Positions 1-8,456 of a stretch of DNA of 21,588 bases are shown here, piece by piece. The position numbers and the translations under genes were made by a program. Origin of the DNA: an uncultured Gammaproteobacteria bacterium (GTDB lineage: Bacteria > Pseudomonadota > Gammaproteobacteria > GCA-001735895); NCBI GenBank assembly GCA_945787265.1, contig CALZHS010000028.1:1-21588 (forward strand), written 5' to 3'. Numbering within the stretch: the first letter of the stretch is position 1; every line of letters begins with the position of its first letter. The notes under the pieces were generated by a model. That model saw only the letters and a program-made list of their open reading frames with translations, made no database searches and was not told the origin of the DNA.

Positions 1-49
1 GGATCCGGGGTGCAACTCGAAACCAGCTGTCCCATTTTCCGGTGCCACT

Positions 50-1163
50 TTAAACCTGTTGTCCGAAGGAATGGTTAGCCCTCGGCAACAGCAGTACCGC
101 GCCGAAGATCATCAATGCGGCAACTGCGAGCAGTCCGAATAACCTGGAAAACCCACCATTTGCGTGAATCCAGCCGATCAAAGGTACCGCCGAAGCCATT
201 ACCGAAAATGTAACCACGTAGCGCAGCGCGTATGCACGGCTGCGCCATTCGCTGCGTGCCATTCGGCCAACCAGCACGTCGTTGATCGGAATCTGACCAA
301 ACACCACGAACATGAAGCCGATCGACACCAGCAGCGCAGTCATCCCCTCGAGATGCGTCATCAGATAGAAGAAGATTGCCTGTAACAGTGCCACTGCCGC
401 AAAAACGAGGCGCAGCGAGTGATGATCGACCAGGTAGCCGATAACGAGCTGGGCGAGCGCGGCGAGCGAAAATACCAGGAAAGCATACCAGCCCACCATG
501 GTGGCGGTGCCGGCCAACTCACCCAGGCGCTCGGTAAAGATCCTGGGCAATGCGAAAGTAGTACTCTGAAAGATCAGGCCGCCAATTGCCGTGGTGAAAA
601 AAATAATGGCGAAAATTTTTACCAGGGTCTGACGCGTAATCGCCCGGACCTCCATCTTGCCAGGGGAGCCACTGGTTTCGGCACGATTCGCCGCCTCTCG
701 TCTATCGTTAACGATAAAAATCCAGTACGAGACACCGAGTATTATCGAAACTACTCACGCCGTTCACCGCGATCGGAATCCCGGTTCGCGTGCGCCCATG
801 CACCACCATGGCGAGTCCGACCGGGTGATAAATAGCCGCGAATATTCCGATCAGGGTCAGGCCCAGCGCGATCTGTAACGGAGTATCGGCGATACCGGTC
901 AGTATCGAGCTAATACCGATACCGATGAAAAAAATCACCATCATTCCTTCCCGACTCCACTTGTCGGCGATCCACCCGGCCAGCACGGCACATACGCCGA
1001 AAGCGATAAAACCAGGCGTCGCATAGGGAACCAGAGACGCATAACTCATACCCCACTCGTCGGTAAGGCGCAGTGCAGCGACCGATGCAAAAACCAGCAT
1101 GAACAAGTGGTCGAGGAAATGTCCCAGGTTGAGATAGAGGAACTTGACCTGACTGCGCTGCAT
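50..1163 (-). pseudogene. MFS transporter, frameshifted by an internal deletion
   Basis: A major facilitator superfamily inner-membrane transporter in two frames. The N-terminal part (about 1163 down to 708) starts at MQRSQVKFLYLNLGHF and carries several hydrophobic helices, with a GIFAAIYHPVG stretch recalling the fosmidomycin-resistance (FSR) type of MFS protein. It reads normally to IAVNGV near position 757, then drifts to a stop near 706. In another frame the MFS sequence resumes at once with VVSIILGVSYWIFIVND and continues through the C-terminal helices to the stop at 50. Homologues usually have about 30 residues (a glycine-rich loop and the next helix) between these two blocks, so roughly 90 bp seem to be missing, not just a single base. 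Substrate unknown. It is divergent from the ycaQ-like gene, 77 bp apart. I chose the start at 1163 because the upstream extension does not look like MFS sequence. Family call is firm; whether the lesion is real is uncertain. Confidence 0.8.
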
Positions 1164-1240
1164 CGATGACCCGGCGTAATTGACGAGCCTCGCATTGTGA
1201 TAAAAAATGGGCCCCAGTACAAAGCTTATTAATCCAGGCC

Positions 1241-2398
1241 ATGTCGCTAGTACCAAAACTCAGACGCATCGCGCTCAATCAGCAGGGCCTGTTGAGAGCC
1301 GACGCGTTCGGCCGCGGCAAACGGGCCACGCTGCGCGCTATCGAACGGCTGGGTTACGTGCAAATCGACACGATTTCGGTTGTCGAACGCGCCCACCACC
1401 ACGTACTGTGGTCCCGGGTCGGTAACTACAGGCCCGGGTTCCTCGATCAACTGGTGCGCGAACGCAAGGTATTCGAGTACTGGTTTCATGCGGCGGCATG
1501 GTTGCCAATGACCGATTACCGGTTCGCGCTGCCGCGCATGGCTCAAATCAATGGCGAACGAGGCTGGTTTAAAAGCAGCGATCAAAAACTCAGGCGCGAG
1601 ATCCTGGCACGGATTGCATCGGAAGGCCCGCTGCGCGCCCGTGATTTTGAAGACGTCCCGCAAGGTAACACCGGGTGGTGGGACTGGAAGCCCGCCAAGC
1701 AGGCGCTGGAGCAACTATTCATGCAGGGCGAGCTCATGGTTAGCGCGCGCGAGGGTTTTCAAAAAGTCTACGACCTGCCGGAACGCGTTCTCCCCGACTG
1801 GGTGGATACGCGCATGCCCGACCTGGATGAATATGCCGACTACCTGGTCGAAACCACGTTGCGCGCACATGGATTTGCGACCCTGGTCTCAATGACTTAC
1901 CTGCGCAAGGGGCAGAAATTGCGCGATGCTGTCAAACAGCAGCTGTTGCAGCGTATCGAGGCCGGTTCACTGACCAGGGTAAACCTCAACAACAGCACCG
2001 TTTACATCGACCCGGAACTGCTGGAATCACGCGCCCCGCGCAGTCCTGCCCAGGTACGCATATTATCTCCCTTCGATAACACGGTTATTCAGCGCCAGCG
2101 CAGCCGCGACCTGTTCGCCTTCGATTACCAGATCGAATGTTACGTACCGAAGACCCTGCGACAGTACGGTTATTTTTGTTTACCGATTATGTATCGCGAC
2201 CGACTCGTGGGCCGGGTCGATTGCAAGGCACATCGCACCATGAATAAACTCGAGATAAAGTCGTTACATATAGAACACCGCGTCGACGAGGATTTCGACG
2301 CCCTGCTCGACCAGGCCCTGCGTTCAGTCGCGACATTTAATCGCTGTGACCAGATTCATGTTCAGCCTGAGGTTTCCAGTGATTATCCGGGCTTATAA
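1241..2398 (+). CDS. ycaQ: YcaQ/AlkX-family winged-helix DNA glycosylase
   Basis: A 385-residue protein of the HTH_42 (DUF1006) winged-helix family. Characterised members, E. coli YcaQ (AlkX) and Streptomyces AlkZ, remove alkylated bases and unhook interstrand crosslinks. The family's catalytic motif is seen here as Q41-I42-D43 in LGYVQIDTISVVERAHHH; the Gln-x-Asp form is the one typical of AlkX/YcaQ, whereas AlkZ has Gln-x-Gln. Other family marks are HHHVLWSR, YWFHAAAWLP (residues about 81-90) and LSPFDNTVIQRQR near residue 280. Length is close to E. coli YcaQ (about 410). The ATG at 1241 is preceded by a weak AATCCAGG. A loose promoter candidate (TTGACG at 1180, A/T-rich -10 around 1203) lies in the divergent gap with the MFS gene. 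It stands alone. Family assignment is strong; the substrate (nitrogen-mustard-type adducts) is inferred from characterised relatives. Confidence 0.9.
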   Translation: MSLVPKLRRIALNQQGLLRADAFGRGKRATLRAIERLGYVQIDTISVVERAHHHVLWSRVGNYRPGFLDQLVRERKVFEYWFHAAAWLPMTDYRFALPRMAQINGERGWFKSSDQKLRREILARIASEGPLRARDFEDVPQGNTGWWDWKPAKQALEQLFMQGELMVSAREGFQKVYDLPERVLPDWVDTRMPDLDEYADYLVETTLRAHGFATLVSMTYLRKGQKLRDAVKQQLLQRIEAGSLTRVNLNNSTVYIDPELLESRAPRSPAQVRILSPFDNTVIQRQRSRDLFAFDYQIECYVPKTLRQYGYFCLPIMYRDRLVGRVDCKAHRTMNKLEIKSLHIEHRVDEDFDALLDQALRSVATFNRCDQIHVQPEVSSDYPGL

Positions 2399-2516
2399 AA
2401 TCCATCGATTCTCAAACTCAATCCGTAAATTCATACTAAGCTTGCAGACTAACAGTAACTATTAGAGCAGGCCGGGCATTCACCTGCAAAAACTGACTCA
2501 ACAAAGCGGAACTACT

Positions 2517-2747
2517 ATGGGAACAGAATTCTTTTCAGCATCAATGATCAATTTACTGATCAATTTGTGTTACACGATTGTCGCGCTGATCGTTGGTGTC
2601 TATAGCCTGCTCTGGATCGACAAGCGGCTCCTGAAAAACATCGATTTTGAAGGAGAGTTAAAAAAGGGCAATTTAGCTGTGGCGATATTTGCGTCAACCA
2701 TCCTCATCTTTGTCGCAATCATCATCGCTTTCGGATTTCGCGGCTAG
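2517..2747 (+). CDS. small DUF350-like inner-membrane protein
   Basis: A 76-residue protein with two predicted membrane helices (about residues 10-32 and 53-73) joined by a short charged loop containing DKRLLKNIDFEGELKKGN. The pattern of helix, acidic/basic loop, GNLAVAIFAS and second helix resembles a single unit of the DUF350 family, whose members are small membrane proteins of unknown function. The ATG at 2517 follows a purine-rich GCGGAAC. The stop lies 11 bp before the start of the transglutaminase-like gene, so the two are very likely one transcript. In other bacteria DUF350 proteins often sit beside genes for membrane or envelope-modifying enzymes, which fits the neighbour here, but no specific role can be given. 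The family call is by pattern and is moderate. Confidence 0.7.
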   Translation: MGTEFFSASMINLLINLCYTIVALIVGVYSLLWIDKRLLKNIDFEGELKKGNLAVAIFASTILIFVAIIIAFGFRG

Positions 2748-2758
2748 GGACGCTTGAC

Positions 2759-3631
2759 GTGAGCAGGAACAAGGATCCACTGATCCTGCATCCCTATTTC
2801 CCCTTTGCCCTGCTCCTGTTTCTGGTGGTGCTCGGTCTGATTCATGAACAGCTTCAGCAGGCAATACCTGCCCTGGAAATAACGACGCCTGTCCGGGCCG
2901 AACTTGATCAAAAAATCGAGGATTCGGCAACTGCGCTCGAGCAACAGGATCTTTCACTGGTAACCGAGCGCTACAGCATTGATATTTTGCCCCTGTCGAT
3001 AAGCCGGGGTGATGCGGAAATGAGCAAGATGTTAAGAGACAGGGATCAGTATAACTACCCGATTGTTTACTGGTATCCAAGCGACGACGAGAGGCTGGAA
3101 TACACGATGTCTGCTTCGGGTGTCGACGGCAAACAAAAGCTTGTTAATGTTTATCTCGAAGGCTACGAACCTTTCCCCGTGGACAACGTGATGATACCGC
3201 TGCTGGTATTATCCCAGCGTAAAAGTTACCAGCTTGATTCCGTCCATTATTTTGGCAGGCAGGATGTCTGGCAGTCCAGCCGACAGGCTTATTTGTATTC
3301 GCGTGGTGACTGTGAAGATCACGCACTGATCCTGGCAGACTGGCTGATTGCGATGGGAGAGGATGCCCGTGTCGTGGTCGGTAGCTGGAACGGAGAAGGA
3401 CATGCCTGGGTGACATTGTTCAAAGACGGCCAGGAATACCTTCTCGAGGCCACCAAGAAATCAGGGCTCGGTCGAAACAAGCCTTATCCGCTGGCAAAAC
3501 TGCACACGGGTTACGTGCCCGAGTACATGTTTAACGACCGTTACTTCTGGGTGAATACCGGTACAAAATACACGCCTCGATTTGCTGAAATCGCCTGGGA
3601 AAAACGTAGCCGCTTCAACTATCTCGACTAG
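2759..3631 (+). CDS. membrane-anchored transglutaminase-like protein
   Basis: A 290-residue protein with one hydrophobic segment near the N-terminus (about residues 14-28), probably a signal anchor that places the rest in the periplasm. The C-terminal half carries the papain-like transglutaminase core: Cys185 in YSRGDCEDHALILADWL and His215 in GEGHAWVTL, with an acidic residue at about E230 (YLLEATKK) that may complete the triad. Such bacterial domains act as cysteine proteases or peptide crosslinkers/amidases; the substrate is unknown. The start is GTG at 2759, with GGGA at 2747-2750 overlapping the end of the DUF350-like gene, which suggests translational coupling. The region from residue 40 to 150 is not recognised. 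Downstream is a palindromic repeat rather than a clear terminator. Confidence 0.8.
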   Translation: MSRNKDPLILHPYFPFALLLFLVVLGLIHEQLQQAIPALEITTPVRAELDQKIEDSATALEQQDLSLVTERYSIDILPLSISRGDAEMSKMLRDRDQYNYPIVYWYPSDDERLEYTMSASGVDGKQKLVNVYLEGYEPFPVDNVMIPLLVLSQRKSYQLDSVHYFGRQDVWQSSRQAYLYSRGDCEDHALILADWLIAMGEDARVVVGSWNGEGHAWVTLFKDGQEYLLEATKKSGLGRNKPYPLAKLHTGYVPEYMFNDRYFWVNTGTKYTPRFAEIAWEKRSRFNYLD

Positions 3632-3667
3632 GCACGCGCGGCACATTATCGTGATCGGTCAATTCCT

Positions 3668-3783
3668 GTCATTCCAGCGAAAGCCGGAATCCATTATCGA
3701 GCGACTACCGGAATCAACCGGGCGAAATCCGGGCGTTACTCTCGCGGATTTGTAATGGATGCCGGCTCAAAGGCCGGCATTAC
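3668..3783. repeat. palindromic intergenic repeat element (GTCATTCC type)
   Basis: The gap between the transglutaminase-like gene and the convergent coiled-coil gene holds an element with facing arms. The left arm begins GTCATTCCAGCGAAAGCCGG and runs to AATCCATTA (3668-3696). The right arm, TAATGGATGCCGGC through AAAGGCCGGCATTAC (from about 3752 to 3783), is its imperfect reverse complement. Each arm is itself a small hairpin (CCAGCGAAAGCCGG; GCCGGCTCAAAGGCCGGC). GTCATTCC...GGAATCCA palindromes are a common class of dispersed repeat in Proteobacteria, and may be non-autonomous mobile elements or mRNA-stabilising structures. No ORF is inside. It may serve as a bidirectional terminator, but there is no clear T tract. 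Confidence 0.7.
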
Positions 3784-3864
3784 CTGCTTTGGATCGGCCA
3801 CAAGTGGTCGATTAGTGCGGAATCTAGGTAAAAGTTAACTATCGCTTTAATTGTGAACCGGTCC

Positions 3865-4191
3865 TTAAGCAAGCTCTTTATCGACCGACGCACCTGCCTG
3901 TTTCAGGTCCCGGACTCGTTTAGTTAAAGCCCGGGTTTTCAATTTTAAGTGCCGGTTCTCTTGCTCCAGCTTCTTTATCAGATCTCGTTGTTTGGATGTA
4001 AGCGAGTCAAGGCTTCGCACACGCTCATTCGTCACTATTTCCGCATCGCCCACTGATGCCGAGAGTTTGGATTGCAACTCCCTGACATGATTAATAGCGC
4101 CTCGTAGTTTATTACGCACATACGAAGCCAGGCTGCGGTCATTCGCAAGGCGGTTTAACTGTTTGATTATCTCATCACTTCTGTCGTTCAT
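3865..4191 (-). CDS. small coiled-coil protein, unknown function
   Basis: A 108-residue, highly charged protein with no signal peptide or membrane segment. The start MNDRSDEIIKQL at 4191 was preferred over an upstream in-frame ATG (4239) because GGGGGAG lies just before it. The N-terminal third (residues about 1-35) is a short helical region with SYVRNKLRGAINHVREL, and the rest (from SKQRDLIKKLEQENRHLKLK) has heptad spacing typical of a coiled coil, so a helical rod or oligomer is likely. I do not recognise the family. It follows the LysM/beta-barrel gene on the same strand with a gap of about 190 bp (4192-4380), in which I see no clear terminator. The gene is plausible from its ribosome binding site and uniform composition, but the function is unknown. 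Confidence 0.6.
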   Translation of the reverse strand: MNDRSDEIIKQLNRLANDRSLASYVRNKLRGAINHVRELQSKLSASVGDAEIVTNERVRSLDSLTSKQRDLIKKLEQENRHLKLKTRALTKRVRDLKQAGASVDKELA

Positions 4192-4380
4192 CTCTCCCCC
4201 GAAAGAGACGAAACATGATTCGAGACAACTGCGCATCACTCAAATTGGTTAAATGCTTTGAGTCAGGGGGTAATTGTTAAATATTTACCTTATGCCAGCT
4301 GCCGGGGAAATAGAGGTGACGGTTAACATAATCTCGAGATCATCGCTTCGAGCCAGGGTAACTCTCACCATAATTCGAAA

Positions 4381-5592
4381 CTAAAATTTCCAGCTGTAAT
4401 AAAGTTCGGCTCGTGATGCATCAAACGATTCACCGGTGTCGCTGTCTTCAATATCCAGGGAGGTGTAACTAAGCCCCCAACCGGCATAGTCACCGTCCCC
4501 TATATTCTCGATATACACAACCGGGCCATTTGACGCATCGTATTCGATCGTGGAATCATCTTCGACCTTCGCCCCTTGATGAAAAACAACACCAATACCG
4601 TACAGAAACGGGTTCGCTCGATGCTGATAAGCCAATTGAAAATAGGTATCTGTTAATGACACATTGCCTTCTGCTCTGCCATATTGAAGACCGAGCGCTG
4701 CACGATAGCCGCCACCCTGTTGAAAAACTGTCTCATAACCGAGGCGCAATTGACCGCTAGCACCCGCGGGATCGTAAGAACCATCTTCATATTCCAGTTT
4801 GTCTCCCCCGTAAGAGTAACCAAGACTCAGCAGGAAGTTACTTTCCACACCAAACAGGGAAAAAGTGGATGGCTTTTTCTTCACCTGGCTTTCTGGCTCT
4901 AGCTCCGGCTTCACCTCTGGAACGGGGGCAACCTCGCGCGGCGTTTCGGGCTCAGGCTTTAATACTGGCTTGGGCGGTGTAATTTTGGGCACTACATAAT
5001 CGGGAAGTTTAAGCACAACGCCGACGGCCATGTTATTTGCGCCATTGGCGAACACAGAGGGATTCAGCTTGATGATATCCTGCCTTAACCTTGCCTGCTT
5101 ACCGGCATCCCCCGGGTAAATGGCGCGACCGATCGCGTACAGTGTATCGCCCCGCTTCACTTTCCATTCAGTGCTGCTGATTTTTGCACCTTGCTGAATG
5201 TCAGTACCTGAAGGGGCAGAAGTTGACTTACCTGGTTTAGCGGCATCTTTGACTGCTTTCTGAACCGGAGCAGTCTGCTGCGCATCATCGGCTGGTGGAG
5301 GGGGAGCAGGATCGATTATCTTGCAGTTCGGCAAATTACACTGCCGTATGCAGATACGTGCATCGGCCATTGAGATGGTGCCGTCGGCGTCGGCGTCGCG
5401 GGGATCGGTGGGCCCACTCGCCGGTTTACTGCGCGCGATTACGATCAACCTGAGGTCCCCGCGATCCACGTCACCGTCTGTATCGACGTCACAAACGGCA
5501 GCATTTGCAAGGCTGGAAAAACCCGTAGACAGACAGGCCAAAAACATGGCAACAATGCTACTGCGTGTAAATGGTTTTTGAAGCAATTTCAT
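4381..5592 (-). CDS. secreted dockerin-like/LysM/outer-membrane beta-barrel protein
   Basis: A 403-residue exported protein with an unusual domain order. Residues 1-31 are a signal peptide (basic start, hydrophobic IVAMFLACLSTGF, cleavage near SLANAA). Residues about 34-90 hold two calcium-loop motifs, DVDTDGDVDRGD (35-46) and DADADGTISMAD (66-77), plus cysteines 34, 81, 85 and 90: a dockerin/EF-hand-like module of a kind recurrent in secreted proteins of marine Gammaproteobacteria. Residues about 143-198 are a LysM peptidoglycan-binding domain (WKVKRGDTLYAIGRAIYPGD, LNPSVFANGANNM) close to the FimV type. A Pro/Glu/Lys linker (about 203-241) leads to a beta-barrel of about 150 residues ending in YYSWKF, a C-terminal aromatic typical of outer-membrane proteins inserted by the BAM complex. 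Start 5592 is supported by AAGGAT and by the signal peptide. It probably tethers the outer membrane to peptidoglycan; the role is inferred. Confidence 0.8.
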   Translation of the reverse strand: MKLLQKPFTRSSIVAMFLACLSTGFSSLANAAVCDVDTDGDVDRGDLRLIVIARSKPASGPTDPRDADADGTISMADARICIRQCNLPNCKIIDPAPPPPADDAQQTAPVQKAVKDAAKPGKSTSAPSGTDIQQGAKISSTEWKVKRGDTLYAIGRAIYPGDAGKQARLRQDIIKLNPSVFANGANNMAVGVVLKLPDYVVPKITPPKPVLKPEPETPREVAPVPEVKPELEPESQVKKKPSTFSLFGVESNFLLSLGYSYGGDKLEYEDGSYDPAGASGQLRLGYETVFQQGGGYRAALGLQYGRAEGNVSLTDTYFQLAYQHRANPFLYGIGVVFHQGAKVEDDSTIEYDASNGPVVYIENIGDGDYAGWGLSYTSLDIEDSDTGESFDASRAELYYSWKF

Positions 5593-5705
5593 TTTTATCC
5601 TTGTAGCGCGTAACTTACCTCTATTCGCAGGATAACTACAAACAAAAATTGATATAAGCCAAATTATCGGTTCCACTCACAGTCGGTCCTGGAACAGCCA
5701 ATGGT

Positions 5706-8364
5706 TTAAATCGACACGATCACCCGCACCGCGTCGAGCCTCAGCCGGGCATGCGCAAGCGCGGCTTCAAAGTGCTCGAGTTGATTCTGAAAGAATTCGA
5801 TCTCGTCGTTACGCACCCCGGGATTGACCTTTTGCAAGACTTGCAGTCGCTCAACCTCGTGCCCGAGTAAATCCCGTCCACTGGTTCTAGCCTGGTTAAT
5901 TAAGGCGGGTACCCGGGTATCTGCGATCAATTCGGCCATCTCCAGCATACGAGCCAGCTCGGTTTGCCGGGCTTTGACAATCTTGATCGCGGTATCCCTG
6001 TCGACACGCTGTGACTGCTGCAAACTCGATTCCAGTCCGATGCTTTCGGAATGCTCTTCCCCGGATTCGTCGATCACAACCCGGATGCTTGAATTGGGAA
6101 AGTAGCGCTCGTTATGGCGGCCGGAATCATCGCTGAATTCCATCAGGAAATGGCATTCGGCCAGCAGCGTGCCGGCTTTAACCCCGGTGTAATTGAGTGC
6201 TATTAGCGCTGTGTTACCGAATTCACTACTCAGGATCATATCCATCGAATTGCGCACGAACGGATGTTCCCAGGTCAGGTAATGTAAATCTTCGTTGGCG
6301 AGTGCGGCGCTGCGATCGTAGGTCACCGTCATGCCATCTTCCGGCAGGCCCGGCATCTGGGTCAGCATATTATCCCCGGGGGTTATGACCCATCGATCCT
6401 GGCCGCGAATCTCGCTGTTGACCCCGTAACAATCGTAGATACGCTCCATGTAGTTGAACAGGTCGAAGTCCAGTTCACGTTGCATCGCTTCCTCGATCAG
6501 CGATTCGGCAAGCTGGGGCCTGCAGGAATTGATCTCCAGCAAACGATCCCGCCCCTGCTGCAGCTCCTGATCCAGCGCCTCGTGCAATTCATGAGTCTGT
6601 TCGATAAAAGCGTCGACGGGTAACTGTGGATCATCCAGGTAGCGCTCTAACTCGCTCCTGGTTTTCAGGTAAACCTGGTGTCCGGCCGGGCAGGTATTTG
6701 AAAATGCGCCGAGGCCTTCGTGGTACCAGCGAAACAGGACCTGGCGCGCACTTCCCTTGACGAAGGGTACGTGGATATTGATGACCGCGTTCTGTCCAAT
6801 CCGGTCAAGGCGCCCGATACGCTGCTCCAGCAAATCGGGATTGCGGGGTAAATCATAGAGTACCAGGTGGTGGGCGAACTGGAAGTTGCGACCCTCACTG
6901 CCGATTTCAGAGCAAATCAATACCTGCGCCCCGTCTTCGTGATCCGAAAACCAGGCGGCCGCGCGATCTCGCTCGAGCAGCGACAGCCCCTCGTGAAAGA
7001 GAGCCGCACGCACGCCATAATACTGTTTCAGATCGGCCACCAGCTGCAATCACCAGCACTTTTTTGGCCCTGTGTTCTCGCAAAAACTCGCCTAGCCAAT
7101 CCCGGTAGGGATCGCCTTCACCGCCCGCGGTTAGCGCCACCGGGTGCACCTCGCGCGCCGGGAACCCCTTGACCACGTGACGGGTATTACGGAATAAAAC
7201 CCGCCCGGTGCCGTGCTGGTCGAGCAAATCGCTCAATGCCCCCGCCTGTTCCGGGTCATCGAGCAAAGCCCGTGCCTCCTCGGCCAACCGCAGATACCCC
7301 TTTTCTTCGCTCAGAAATCGATCCAGATCGCTGAAGCGGTCCGGATCGAGCAGGCGCAAACGCGCAAAATGACTTTCCTTGCCCAGCTGTTCCGGGGTTG
7401 CCGTGAGCAACAATAGTCCCCCGGTATTTTCGGCAAGATTCTCAACCAGCTCATACTCGGGGCTGGGCGCTTCGGCCGACCATGAAAGATGGTGTGCTTC
7501 ATCGACCACCAGCAGGTCCCATTCGCCGGCACGCGCGTGCGCCGCCTGCTCGGGATGGTTTACCAGGTACTCCAGGCTGCAAAGCACCAGCTGCTCGCCG
7601 TGGAACGGATTCTCGCTGCCGTCGGCTTCGAATTCCTCGTGCGCTGGGTCGGCCAGGCGCGCTTCATCGAAAATGCTGAACATCAGGTTGAAGCGACGCA
7701 ACATTTCGACCAGCCACTGGTGTACCAGTGATTCCGGCACCACGATCAATACTCGTCGCGCCCGCTCCAGCAACAGCTGCTGGTGCAGTATCAATCCGGC
7801 TTCGATGGTTTTACCGAGACCCACCTCGTCGGCGAGCAAAACACGCGGCGCGTAGCGGCGTGACACTTCATGTGCAATATAGAGCTGGTGGGCAATCAGG
7901 CTGGTGCGGCTGCCGGCCAGGCCGAACACGGCCGACTGCTGCAGGCTATTGGCGATTTCGCGGGTTTTGCTGCGCAGGCTAAACCACTTGTTGCGATCAA
8001 TCTGCGCATTCAGCAGCCTTTCTGCGGGCTGATTGAGCTGTAGAAAATTACTCAACCTGCCTTCGGGAAGCTGAACCAGGTTGCCGTGCTCGTCTTCGCA
8101 GTGGTAAACAATCAAAGCGTTGACTTCGGTCAGCTCGATGACCTTCAGAATGAGGCCATCCTGTTTCTCGACCCAGTCGCCCTCGCGGAAACGCACCCGC
8201 GTGAGTGGCGCATCGGCGCGCGCATAAATACGGGTTTCACCTGTCGCCGGGAATACTATGCTGACTGTACGGTGCTCGATTTCGATTACCATACCAAGAC
8301 CAAGCTGGAGTTCAGCCGCGCTAATCCAGCGCTGACCTACCACGAATTCCTGCATCTCAACCAT
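5706..8364 (-). pseudogene. rapA: RapA, RNA polymerase-associated ATPase/helicase, frameshifted
   Basis: RapA is a Swi2/Snf2-type ATPase that recycles stalled RNA polymerase. The N-terminal part (8364 down to about 7050) shows the Tudor-like region (GQRWISAAELQLGLG), Walker A LLADEVGLGKTIEAGL (K185), the DEAH box in VVDEAHHL (288-291) and LLTATPEQLG. After VLVI (residue 439) the frame is lost. The rest is in another frame from about 7049: LQLVADLKQYYGVRAALFHEG, then the helicase C motifs CSEIGSEGRNFQFAHHL and EQRIGRLDRIGQ, to RLDAVRVIV at the end. Relative to E. coli RapA about seven residues are missing at the break, suggesting a deletion of about 23 bp. A further block of some 45 residues seems to be missing near residue 412. 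The start may instead be the ATG at 8355, which aligns slightly better with E. coli. Identity is certain; whether the lesions are biological is not. Confidence 0.88.
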
Positions 8365-8456
8365 GTCCAGATAAATCGCGCGCGATTATAACAGCTGGTT
8401 CGTACCGATCACCAACATTGCTTGCAGTCGCCGATCAAGTTGCACAAAATGCGATC

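Noticed and set aside
1..6. The window begins with GGATCC, a BamHI site, suggesting a cloning junction.
   Set aside because: The same hexamer occurs elsewhere in the window (for example around 2773 and 16655), and a window edge at such a site can be chance. No vector sequence is seen.
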